A model generated the notes under the pieces. That model was given only the letters and a program-made list of their open reading frames with translations. It was not told where the DNA came from and searched no databases. 64,000 nucleotides of DNA from Adhaeribacter arboris (GTDB taxonomy: Bacteria; Bacteroidota; Bacteroidia; Cytophagales; Hymenobacteraceae): assembly GCF_003023845.1 (NCBI RefSeq), contig NZ_PYFT01000001.1:6448001-6512000 (forward strand), in the 5' to 3' direction. The number at the start of each line of letters is the position of its first letter. The stretch's first letter is position 1. Positions 16,895 to 25,213 of the stretch are shown here, in pieces. Made by a program: the position numbers and the translations under genes.

Positions 16895-19258
16895 TTATTC
16901 ATTCTTTAAGCTTTTCACGGGATTAACCATAGCCGCTTTGATAGACTCATAGCTGACCGTCAAGCCGGCGATTACAAGCGCCGTGAGACAGGCGGCCACG
17001 AGAACTATCCCGCTCACCCCCACGCGGTAAGCGTAATTCTCGAGCCAGCTGTGCATCGCCCACCAGGAAAGCGGAACAGCAATCAAAATAGCAATCACCA
17101 GCAGCTTCGTAAAATTTTTAGACAGTAAGTACACGATATCGAACACGGAAGCTCCTAAAACTTTGCGTACCCCAATTTCTTTGGTGCGCTGTTCGGCCAT
17201 AAAAGCCGATAAACCGTACAGTCCCAAGCACGAAATAAATATGGCTAGCAAAGCAAATCCGTTAAAGAGACGACCCAAGCGTTGCTCACTTTGATAAAGG
17301 TTAGCAAGGTCCTGGTCGAGGAAGTTATAGGTAAAGGGAAAAGCGGGATTAAGTTGCTGGTGTATTTTCGCTAAAGCTTGAATAGTAGCTGCGGTACTGC
17401 CGGGCGGCGTGCGCACCACGATGATTTCATTCTGGGGACGGTAGTACAACACCAAAGGTTCGATGGCCTGCTGCATGGGCCGAAAGTTAAAGTCCTGCAC
17501 GACACCAATGATTGTCCCCTTTACCCCACTAAAAGTAAGTGATTTTCCGATGGCGGTCGTAAGGTCCATGCCCATCAGGCGCAGGGCCGTTTCATTCACC
17601 AGGTAATTGGCCGTGTCCGATTGCAAGCTTTTGGAAAAGTTTCGCCCGCCGAGCAACTTCATTTTAAAAACCGATATAAAATCAGCATCAACCGCTATTT
17701 CCGAAAAAGTAGGTTGCCAGGCCGGCGCTTTTCCTTCCCAATACACATCAATGCTGCCACTCGTCAGGTTAGTGGGTAAATCCGAAATCGTAGTAAAGTG
17801 GCTGGTAAGCGGGTTTTGTTTTAAAACAAACCGTAAAATTTGCGGCTTCTCCTGGAGTTCGCCGGTCAAGGGCAAGTGCACCAGATTTTCTTTTTCGAAG
17901 CCCAAATGCTTGTTTTGAAGGTAGTCTAGTTGTTGATATACCACAGCGGTACCTATTAGCAACACAATCGACACCACAAACTGCGTGACTACTAAGCTAT
18001 GGCGGAAAAAAATACTGCCGATTCCCATTTTAAAAGCTCCTTTTAGCACTTTCACCGGTTGAAAACCAGAGAGAAAAATAGCGGGATAGCTACCCGATAA
18101 TAAACCGGTGATCAGCGCGATACCCAACAACCTAACTATTAATTTCCCGTCCTGGAAATTAATAGTTAGATCTTTATTAGCTAAGTGATTAAAAGAGGGT
18201 AGTAAGGCCCACACGAGAATTAGCGCCAACAATAAGGCTAAAAAGGAAATAATAAGGGATTCGCCCAGGAACTGCCCGATAAGTTGATGGCGTTGCGCCC
18301 CGATTACTTTGCGCAATCCTACTTCTTTGGCCCGACGGGTGGAGCGCGCCGTGGCCAGGTTCATAAAGTTAATACAAGCCACGGCCAGAATAAAGACGGC
18401 TACTACCGAAAAGATGCGTACGTACTGGATGCTGCCCTGACCGGGCAAATCGCTGCGTAAGTTGGAATGTAAATGGATGCTGGTAACCGGTTGCAACTGG
18501 AAGTTAATCTGGAGCTTGTCGTAATGCTTTCGTAAAAATCTATTGACCTGTTGGTTTAGCTTTTGGAAAGATAGGGGTGAAATAATGGCGTTTTCGTGCA
18601 GTTGCACGTAGGTGTAAAAGTTAAAGTTACCCCAGCTGTTGTCTTTTAAATCTTGGTTCGTTTGGCCGATAAACGAAATAGGTAAGATAAAATCAAACTG
18701 GAGGTGCGAGTTAGTTGGTAAATTGACTAATACCCCGGTAACTACAAAATTAGCCCGGTTGTCTAACCGGATAAGCTGCCCGAGGGCTTGCTGCTGACCA
18801 AAATATTTCTCCGCCATAGCCTTGGTGATAAGTATACCATCGGGCCGTTGGAGGGCAGTCTTCGGGTCACCTTGTTGCAGCGGAAAAGAAAACAGAGACA
18901 GGAAAGAAGCATCGGCAAAAAACACCCGTTTTTCTTCGAATTTGCGCTCCCCGACGCTAAATATATTTGTAGAACGCCATAATCGCGCGGTATTCTTCAC
19001 CTCGGGTATTCCGGCCCGGAGGGCAGCTCCCATGGGCGCGGCGCTCACCGCCGCTTTAATATCCGGCATGCTGACGGTAATGCGGTACAGCTGGTCCGCA
19101 TGAGCATGAAAGCGGTCGTAACTTAGCTCATCTTGCACCCAAAACAGAATAAGGATGCTACAAGCCATGCCGATGGCTAGGCCAAAGATATTAATAAAGG
19201 AAAAGGCTTTTTGCCGAAACAAATTGCGTAAGGCAATTTTAAAGTAGTTGTACCACAT
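16895..19258 (-). CDS. FtsX/MacB-type ABC transporter permease
   Basis: A 787-residue inner-membrane permease of the large FtsX family of Bacteroidota. An N-terminal helix (residues about 21-41, GMACSILILFW) and a periplasmic MacB-type core domain are followed by a first FtsX domain with the signature ATARSTRRAKEVGLRKVIGAQR near residue 310. A second periplasmic domain comes next, then a second FtsX domain with EQRTKEIGVRKVLGAS near residue 690. No ATPase gene is adjacent, so it must pair with one elsewhere. A paralogue with the same architecture lies at 25214-27616. Family members move lipoproteins, peptides or drugs, or act as mechanotransmitters; the substrate here is unknown. Confidence 0.92.
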   Translation of the reverse strand: MWYNYFKIALRNLFRQKAFSFINIFGLAIGMACSILILFWVQDELSYDRFHAHADQLYRITVSMPDIKAAVSAAPMGAALRAGIPEVKNTARLWRSTNIFSVGERKFEEKRVFFADASFLSLFSFPLQQGDPKTALQRPDGILITKAMAEKYFGQQQALGQLIRLDNRANFVVTGVLVNLPTNSHLQFDFILPISFIGQTNQDLKDNSWGNFNFYTYVQLHENAIISPLSFQKLNQQVNRFLRKHYDKLQINFQLQPVTSIHLHSNLRSDLPGQGSIQYVRIFSVVAVFILAVACINFMNLATARSTRRAKEVGLRKVIGAQRHQLIGQFLGESLIISFLALLLALILVWALLPSFNHLANKDLTINFQDGKLIVRLLGIALITGLLSGSYPAIFLSGFQPVKVLKGAFKMGIGSIFFRHSLVVTQFVVSIVLLIGTAVVYQQLDYLQNKHLGFEKENLVHLPLTGELQEKPQILRFVLKQNPLTSHFTTISDLPTNLTSGSIDVYWEGKAPAWQPTFSEIAVDADFISVFKMKLLGGRNFSKSLQSDTANYLVNETALRLMGMDLTTAIGKSLTFSGVKGTIIGVVQDFNFRPMQQAIEPLVLYYRPQNEIIVVRTPPGSTAATIQALAKIHQQLNPAFPFTYNFLDQDLANLYQSEQRLGRLFNGFALLAIFISCLGLYGLSAFMAEQRTKEIGVRKVLGASVFDIVYLLSKNFTKLLVIAILIAVPLSWWAMHSWLENYAYRVGVSGIVLVAACLTALVIAGLTVSYESIKAAMVNPVKSLKNE

Positions 19259-19676
19259 CCTTCTAACTTCTTTATAATGTTATGGACCTTCCGTTGTAAA
19301 AGGAAAAAGTTTACCAAATTCTGGTCTAATAAGAAAAGTAGTAGTAAGAATAATGCCACGGCCATAACTAATTGTCTATAAACAATTTAATTAATAAATT
19401 TTATAGAAATATGTCCGATTATAGTACAATAAATTGTTCGCTTCTGTAGCAAATGCTCCTACTCCGTCAAGCACGTCTTATAAGTATACATTATGATAAT
19501 AAGGCTTTTTCATTCTTCTCTACAACGTCCTCTACCTAAACTTTTACGACCATGGTAGGATCACCAGGCGACCCGGACCATCTCGAATAATTCAAATTTA
19601 AACTTCAAAACAAAAAGCTAAATCAAAAATTTTCAAAGTCCTTATATATCAAAGTGAGATAATGGATATTTTATTA
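19259..19676. other. Gene-free stretch between divergent genes
   Basis: About 420 bp upstream of both the FtsX permease (minus) and the DUF2975/HTH pair (plus). Apart from the promoter/operator region that follows at 19677, I see no gene, RNA or repeat in it. Confidence 0.5.
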
Positions 19677-19722
19677 ATATAACAAATGCTTATTGATAAT
19701 CAACAAATATTTGTTATATTTG
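19677..19722 (+). promoter_or_regulatory. Promoter overlapped by an 11-bp inverted repeat (likely operator)
   Basis: TTG at 19693-19695 and TATATTTG at 19715-19722, spaced 19 bases, fit the Bacteroidota promoter consensus exactly. The 11-base arms ATATAACAAAT (19677-19687) and ATTTGTTATAT (19709-19719) are exact complements and cover the -7 box. A 14-bp palindrome AACAAATATTTGTT (19702-19715) also lies inside. Likely autoregulated by the HTH protein encoded downstream. Confidence 0.6.
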
Positions 19723-19750
19723 TCTTGCTATCTAAACTCATTACCTCCTT

Positions 19751-20230
19751 ATGAAAAAAATCTCCATCTTATTTCTGCAAGCCGTCCTCGTGCTGATTGG
19801 CCTGGTAGCGCTGGCCATTTTGATTCGGTTTCCTTTAATCGAAGGGAGAGCCGCCAATCTAGACTGGTTCCGCATTTACTCCGACCCATTCATCTTGTAT
19901 GGATACGCCGTCTCCAGCGCTTTTTTTGTGGCGTTGTATAAGGGAGTCCAATTATTGAGTTACATCCGCCAAAATATCTTGTTTTCCCTAAATGCGGTAA
20001 GAACGGTCAGAAGCATAAAATACTGCACCATCCTATTATGCCTTTCTATTGCGCTGGCCGGATGCTACATCCTGCTATTTCATCCGGAAGAGGAGGACCC
20101 AGCGGGTTTTCTGGCTATGTGTATCGTCGTAACTTTTATATGCAGTGCTGGGGCAACGGGTGTGGCCGTGCTGGAAAAGATCCTGCAAAATGCCGTGGAT
20201 ATGAAATCGGAAAATGACTTAACCATTTAA
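19751..20230 (+). CDS. DUF2975 membrane protein
   Basis: A 159-residue inner-membrane protein with four hydrophobic segments (residues about 5-27, 50-66, 95-112, 123-142), the layout of DUF2975 proteins. These are commonly encoded directly before a small Cro/CI-type regulator, as here: the HTH gene starts 4 bp after this stop. The pair is thought to work as a membrane sensor or inhibitor controlling the regulator, but the biochemical role is not known. Expression is probably controlled at the palindromic promoter region at 19677-19722. Confidence 0.82.
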   Translation: MKKISILFLQAVLVLIGLVALAILIRFPLIEGRAANLDWFRIYSDPFILYGYAVSSAFFVALYKGVQLLSYIRQNILFSLNAVRTVRSIKYCTILLCLSIALAGCYILLFHPEEEDPAGFLAMCIVVTFICSAGATGVAVLEKILQNAVDMKSENDLTI

Positions 20231-20233
20231 GCG

Positions 20234-20470
20234 ATGCCCATTATTGTAAACTTAGACGTAATGATGGCTAAGCGAAAGATGTCGCTCAATGAACTTTCTC
20301 AAAGAGTGGATTTGACCTTATCGAACCTGTCAATTTTGAAGACGGGGAAGGCGAAAGCCATTCGTTTTAGTACCTTAGCGGCTATTTGTAAAGCATTAGA
20401 CTGCCAACCAAGTGACATTTTGGAATATGTACAGGACCAGGAAAAACAACCCATCCTTAATCAGACATAA
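20234..20470 (+). CDS. Small Cro/CI-type HTH regulator (YozG-like)
   Basis: A 78-residue DNA-binding protein with a helix-turn-helix in the first 65 residues (MSLNELSQRVDLTLSNLSILKTGKAKAIRF) and the typical end ALDCQPSDILEYV. This is the short YozG-like regulator that accompanies DUF2975 proteins. It starts 4 bp after the DUF2975 gene, so the two are co-transcribed and probably translationally coupled. It likely binds the inverted repeat over its own promoter. Confidence 0.88.
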   Translation: MPIIVNLDVMMAKRKMSLNELSQRVDLTLSNLSILKTGKAKAIRFSTLAAICKALDCQPSDILEYVQDQEKQPILNQT

Positions 20471-20531
20471 ACATCAGCCTTCGGCTAACAGCCTTGCTTT
20501 TAGTTAGCGGGAAATTAAAATCAGTTCGATT

Positions 20532-21284
20532 ATGATTTATCATATTTTAAACGGAGACGCGCTGGCTTACAGTTTTCCGGACGCTAAAATTCCAGGAGCT
20601 ATTATTGTTGTTCGGGAAGCTTTAATAGATGGAAATCTATCCGGTAACCATTTGCCAGACTTCTGGCAAGTAAGAGCAAAATACATGGCATTAACCGCAA
20701 CGGAATACCAGAGCCAAGTGGTAAAAGAATTTGAAAAAATCATGCAGGCGCCGGATGATTCTGAATTCAACCTTTGGTTTGAGTATGACTTGTTTTGTCA
20801 AGTGAATATGTGGTTTGTTCTTTCCCTTATCCATCGTTTGCCCATCCAGAAAAAAGTTTTTGCGGTTTATACTTCTTATTTAAACGAAACCAGTAAACAT
20901 TTTTGGAATGGCTTTGGACCCGCCAATTCCGCTGAGTTACAGGTTTGTTACGCCAATAGAATTTCTTTAACTGAAACGGACCTCCCTTTCGGGCAGGAAT
21001 TGTGGGAAGCTTACAAAAAGGGTAATCTGGAAGAATTGACCAATCTTTCCAAGAAGCAATCTTTCGCTTTTCCGTACTTACAAGAGGTAGTAGAGGCGCA
21101 GGTGGATCGTTTTCCGCAAGATGGTACCAAAGGCAGACCGGAAAGGGTTATGGAAGACATCCTAAAAAGTATTTCCACTGACTTTCCGAAAGTGTTCCAA
21201 GAATTTTGGAACCGAGAAAGCATTTATGGCTTTGGAGACACGCAATTAAAAAGGCTCTATGACAAAGTCATACACTCCCGCTAA
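20532..21284 (+). CDS. DUF1835-domain protein
   Basis: A 250-residue cytoplasmic protein beginning MIYHILNGDALAYSFP, the typical start of the DUF1835 family in Bacteroidota and Firmicutes. No signal peptide or membrane helix. The conserved aspartates and the GDALA stretch near the N-terminus recall nucleotide-binding folds, but no activity is established. It follows the DUF2975/HTH pair on the same strand after a 61-bp gap and could be read from the same promoter. Confidence 0.78.
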   Translation: MIYHILNGDALAYSFPDAKIPGAIIVVREALIDGNLSGNHLPDFWQVRAKYMALTATEYQSQVVKEFEKIMQAPDDSEFNLWFEYDLFCQVNMWFVLSLIHRLPIQKKVFAVYTSYLNETSKHFWNGFGPANSAELQVCYANRISLTETDLPFGQELWEAYKKGNLEELTNLSKKQSFAFPYLQEVVEAQVDRFPQDGTKGRPERVMEDILKSISTDFPKVFQEFWNRESIYGFGDTQLKRLYDKVIHSR

Positions 21285-21679
21285 CTAAAGGAGCTGTACA
21301 CGGTATGGGGCTATAGTTCTAGAATTTAAAACCCATTTTCAGTTTCCCTTGGTTGCTAGCTGTCTGGCAGAATCCTTCCGCAAAGAACTCTCCCAGATTA
21401 ATATCTGGCGGACAAGTCTAAACAACTTGGCATAAACGTATTTCCTTAGGTTCTTCTCTCCTTCTCCGCTAACCAAGTCTTCCATGCGGTAGGTTCTTAA
21501 AATAGTAGTCCAATAAGTGAATATATATTCAATAGACGCTGGTAGAACAAATAGCTCTGCTATTAGCAATAATTATTTATTAAGTGCCAAAATGAGCTAC
21601 GGCAGCTTCGTTTGGTTTAAATTTTATTAATAGATGTAACCTATAACTTATCGGCCGGTTACCCTCTGAAAAGAATAAG
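21285..21679. other. Gene-free stretch
   Basis: About 395 bp between the DUF1835 gene and the amidohydrolase. A 76-codon minus-strand frame exists here (21339-21569), but it has no recognisable family, ribosome site or neighbour support, so I do not call it. Confidence 0.45.
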
Positions 21680-23041
21680 ATGAAACTTTGCCCTCTATTA
21701 TTTCTGCTGATGGTACTCATCCTCTTATTTGGTTGTGTGCCTTCCCCTCCGTCTCCTAAGACCTATTACTTAACCCATATTACCGTTATTGATGTTATTC
21801 AGGGGAATTCCTTACCCGATAGAACAGTAGCTATCACGGATAGTATGATCACCGCCCTTGGGGCAGCCGAGGAGATTTTTATTCCCCGGCAAGCCCAAAT
21901 AATTAATTGTCAAGGGAAATTCCTGCTGCCCGGACTCTGGGACATGCACGTGCATCTGGGGAATGCCACTCGTACAGCTTTACCGCTCTTTGTGGCCAAT
22001 GGCATAACCGGCGTCAGAGATATGGGTTCGAAGAGTTTTGATTCCATCCAAATCTGGCGCAAGCAGATCCGTTCTGGCCAGTTGACCGGACCCAGGATTG
22101 TTTCTCCCGGCCCCATTTTGAACGGCGGCCACCCCGAGCAGGAGTATCAAATTGGCGTAAATACGGTAGCCGAGGCCAGACGGATGGTGGATTCTCTAGC
22201 TGGATTGGGCGTGGATTTTATTAAAGTGCATGGTGGCCTGACCCGGGAAACTTATTATGCCATTGCTCAGGAAGCAACCCGGCGGCATCTCCCTTTTGCG
22301 GGCCATGTGCCGATCTCCAATAGTAGTATTACCGTCACGGGGGAAGAAGCGGCCCAAGCGGGGCAGCGCTCCCTGGAGCATATGTTGGGCATTCCTTTTG
22401 CCCGGGACACGATCAAAGCCTTCCAGCACATGTATCCGACCCCGGAAAGTCTGCACCAGCTTTTTAGCGTTCTTGTCCAGAACCACACCTATGTCACGCC
22501 TACGCTTTCCGTTTACCAGATCCCGGCTGATTACCAAGCCCTATCTCTCAAACAGGATTCGTTGTTAAAGTATGTTGCCCCGGAACTCCAAGCTTTTTGG
22601 AAAAGTCAAATCCAGGACTGGCCGAATCGCAATAAAGCATTTATGAACTGGTTGCTGACCGCCCGAAAGAATATGATTCCCTCGTTGCACGATGCCGGCA
22701 TTCCTTTGCTGGCGGGCACCGATACCGGGTTCCCCTTTGTGTTGCCCGGCTTTGGTTTGCATGAAGAGTTGCAGTACTTAGTCGAGGCCGGCCTTACGCC
22801 CTTAGAAGCCCTGCAAACCGCTACCATTAACCCGGCTACCTTCCTGGGGAAACAGGGCAAATTAGGTAGTGTGGAGAAAGGAAAACTAGCTGATTTGGTC
22901 ATCCTCAATGCGGATCCTACTATAAGCATTCAAAATCTACATCTTATTGAAGCAGTTATGGTCAATGGCAAGTGGTATGACCGTTCCACTCTGAACCAGG
23001 AGTTGAAGCAGGTAGCCCATCAGGTAAAACGGATTCGGTAA
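21680..23041 (+). CDS. Amidohydrolase-family lipoprotein
   Basis: A 453-residue metal-dependent hydrolase anchored as a lipoprotein (signal peptide with lipobox LFGC, C19). The first metal pair is H90/H92 in WDMHVH. The next elements are the bridging-lysine region FIKVHGG, histidine regions FAGHV and SLEHM, and the catalytic aspartate in LAGTDTGFPF. This ordering is typical of imidazolonepropionase/prolidase-like amidohydrolases. The likely substrate is a small amide or dipeptide in the periplasm; it cannot be named from sequence. It stands alone with no obvious operon partner. Confidence 0.88.
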   Translation: MKLCPLLFLLMVLILLFGCVPSPPSPKTYYLTHITVIDVIQGNSLPDRTVAITDSMITALGAAEEIFIPRQAQIINCQGKFLLPGLWDMHVHLGNATRTALPLFVANGITGVRDMGSKSFDSIQIWRKQIRSGQLTGPRIVSPGPILNGGHPEQEYQIGVNTVAEARRMVDSLAGLGVDFIKVHGGLTRETYYAIAQEATRRHLPFAGHVPISNSSITVTGEEAAQAGQRSLEHMLGIPFARDTIKAFQHMYPTPESLHQLFSVLVQNHTYVTPTLSVYQIPADYQALSLKQDSLLKYVAPELQAFWKSQIQDWPNRNKAFMNWLLTARKNMIPSLHDAGIPLLAGTDTGFPFVLPGFGLHEELQYLVEAGLTPLEALQTATINPATFLGKQGKLGSVEKGKLADLVILNADPTISIQNLHLIEAVMVNGKWYDRSTLNQELKQVAHQVKRIR

Positions 23042-23639
23042 GAATCCCGATGCTTTTCGGTACACCAACACGGTTAATGCGGTTACCACATTAAACCATT
23101 ATTAGGTAATTAATTATTGGGGGTTACTTCTAGCTAAGTTCAATGGCATTACCAATTCTTATAACCAAGACTATGTAAAACGGCTTAGATTTCATCTCTT
23201 TTTTGGTCCTTTTACGAGACGGATGGTCAACGCATTTCCGGACTAACAGCAAATTTCTTGTAGCTTTAAGCTTGGTACTTCTTAGATTTATCCTTTTAGG
23301 AAAAGTGGAGCGACTGAAGAAATAACCTTTTTGGTTCTTTCTTGAGAGCATGTTCAACTAAAAAAACCGGCAGAGTAGCCCTGCCGGTTTAATTACTTTT
23401 AATGAAAACACCATTATACCAGGTGCACCTCTCTATACGTAAATTAAGCTTGAAAGGAAAATACTTGAAGGGGAAATAAAAACCAGCCAGGATACCTGAC
23501 TGGTTTAATAATTCGTGCAATTTTTACTTCTAGCTAAGCTACTATAATTATTAAACAATCGAGCTGCCCGGATATTAAAAACCGGTAAAATGCTGGTTTA
23601 AATTCTTTGCTGGCAGCAGTACTTTCTGTAATTTGGGTG
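23042..23639. other. Gene-free stretch with two hairpins and a 15-bp direct repeat
   Basis: About 600 bp. It holds a 10-bp perfect hairpin at 23364-23390 (T run on the minus strand), a related imperfect hairpin at 23480-23506, and the exact 15-bp repeat TTACTTCTAGCTAAG at 23124-23138 and 23524-23538, exactly 400 bp apart. No gene is convincing; a minus-strand 75-codon frame (23130-23357) has no support. The stretch could be a small non-coding mobile unit. Confidence 0.5.
23364..23390 (-). terminator. Hairpin terminator
   Basis: AAACCGGCAG and CTGCCGGTTT flank a 7-base loop. On the minus strand it is followed by seven T. It may also end the amidohydrolase transcript on the plus strand, though the tail there is weaker. 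Confidence 0.6.
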
Positions 23640-25067
23640 ATGATGCTCCCTCAGCTACCCTATAGAAAATTACTCTTGTTCGGTTTATTTTTTTGGCAGC
23701 TTGGTTGCTTTTCTCAGAGTAGTAATCCGGCTCTACCGCTTTTACCGCGAGCGGCCCTGCGGCACGATTTTGACATTTTGCGCCAAACCTTACAAGAAGC
23801 TCATCCAGGATTTTATTGGTACTCCCGGAAAGATTCTCTCGATCGCTTTTGGGACCATCAGAGAACCTTCATTAATCAGGACATGACTCGACTGGAGTTC
23901 TTTAAATTACTGCTCCCTCTTATTGCTCAGGTAAAATGCGTGCACACCCGCCTGCAATTACCCGCTAACCTAATTACGAATCCGTTCACCTCTTTACTCC
24001 CCTTTGACTTTCTTTGCCAGAACGGGCGCTTGTTTATTCGTAGAAATTGGAACGGGGAAGCCTATGTGGGAGCAGAAGTGCTGGCGATCAACCACGTTGA
24101 AACGAAGCACATTCTGCGAACACTCCTGGGCAGCATACCTGCCGATGGCGACAATGAAACCTTTAAATTTCAGCGGTTAAGTCAAGGCGCTTTTCGGGAG
24201 GGGTATGCTTTATTTTACGGTCAGCCGGAACATTTTACGATTCAAGTTAGGGATAGTACCCAGCCGCAAGCTTATTCTTTTCCAGTCCAAGCCCTATCTC
24301 CGAAAAGGCTGGTAGCTAACCAAACTTATCCCTCGCCTTTCCTTTTGCATTTCCGGCAAAACACGGCGGTTCTTGCCGTCAATACCTTTGAAGGTAACAC
24401 GGCGCAGTTTCAGGATAGTGTCGCCACCCTCTTTCAGAAAATACAAGCAAAAGGAGCCAAACATTTGATTATGGACCTGCGCCAAAATGGAGGCGGGGCT
24501 AACGACAATGTCTCCACCTTATACTCGTATATTGCAGCGGCGCCCTTTCGGCACTTAAGGAAAGCGGAAAGGAATGCTACCGAGCTCACCTACCGGCAAT
24601 TTATAGCGAATGCAGAAAGTTTTAGAAAGAGAACGGATATCCCGGTAAGCGAGGGGAAATACCTGGTCAATGACCAGTATGCCGGAACAAGTTGGAAGAA
24701 GCCAGCGGATCAGACAGGGTTTAGGGGCGACGTAGTTTTGTTAATTTTCGGCCAGACTACCTCCGCAGCGGCGGAGTTTGCCGCTTTAGCTCATTATCTA
24801 AAACGAGCCACCATCGTAGGAGAAGAAACCGGTGGTGGTTACTACGGCGCCACGGGAGGATCTTATCTCACCTTAAAGCTGCCGCATAGTGGCTTAGAAG
24901 TAAGAATTCCCACTATCCGGATTTTTATGGCTGTGGCAGAAGATTACGAGCACCAGCCAAAAGGCCGGGGAACCTTGCCCGATTACCCAGTAGAGCCCAC
25001 GATTGCAGAGGTGCTCTCCGGGAAAGACATTCCGCTCGAAAAGGCTTTAAACCTGCTACATCCTTAA
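23640..25067 (+). CDS. Exported S41-family peptidase
   Basis: A periplasmic or outer-membrane-anchored serine peptidase of the S41 (C-terminal processing peptidase-like) family, 475 residues from the chosen ATG at 23640. A TTG 33 bp upstream would give 11 more residues but is less likely. The signal peptide ends in the lipobox-like LGC. The tail-specific protease domain shows LIMDLRQNGGG and then LIFGQTTSAAAEFAALA, with the catalytic serine in TTSAAAEF, and GEETGGGYYGATGG after it. No PDZ motif is obvious. Its substrate is unknown. The neighbours are convergent FtsX-type permease genes. Confidence 0.88.
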   Translation: MMLPQLPYRKLLLFGLFFWQLGCFSQSSNPALPLLPRAALRHDFDILRQTLQEAHPGFYWYSRKDSLDRFWDHQRTFINQDMTRLEFFKLLLPLIAQVKCVHTRLQLPANLITNPFTSLLPFDFLCQNGRLFIRRNWNGEAYVGAEVLAINHVETKHILRTLLGSIPADGDNETFKFQRLSQGAFREGYALFYGQPEHFTIQVRDSTQPQAYSFPVQALSPKRLVANQTYPSPFLLHFRQNTAVLAVNTFEGNTAQFQDSVATLFQKIQAKGAKHLIMDLRQNGGGANDNVSTLYSYIAAAPFRHLRKAERNATELTYRQFIANAESFRKRTDIPVSEGKYLVNDQYAGTSWKKPADQTGFRGDVVLLIFGQTTSAAAEFAALAHYLKRATIVGEETGGGYYGATGGSYLTLKLPHSGLEVRIPTIRIFMAVAEDYEHQPKGRGTLPDYPVEPTIAEVLSGKDIPLEKALNLLHP

Positions 25068-25080
25068 TTAAATTCTAGCT

Positions 25081-25170
25081 CTAAGTTTGCAAAGAAGTCC
25101 CCGGGTTCATTTTGGCCGCACGGGTAGCGGGATAACTGACCCTAAGTAGGGTCAAGTTTAAAAGGTTGCT
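25081..25170 (-). pseudogene. Remnant of an FtsX permease C-terminus
   Basis: On the minus strand, ending at a TAG at 25081-25083, the sequence reads RVSYPATRAAKMNPGTSLQT. This matches the last residues of FtsX permeases; the two intact paralogues in this window end in similar SYESIKAAMVNP and IQSVKAALSNP stretches. It lies just downstream of the intact paralogue on the same strand and has no body left. Best read as the tail of a third, lost tandem permease gene. Confidence 0.7.
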
Positions 25171-25213
25171 CCAAATTAATTTTTGCTTAATTTAATTCAA
25201 CCGGTAAGTTCAT

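Noticed and set aside
21339-21569. Minus-strand frame of 76 codons in a spacer
   Set aside because: No recognisable family, no ribosome site, no neighbour or codon-use support.
23130-23357. Minus-strand frame of 75 codons
   Set aside because: Overlaps the repeat/hairpin spacer and lacks family match and start signals.
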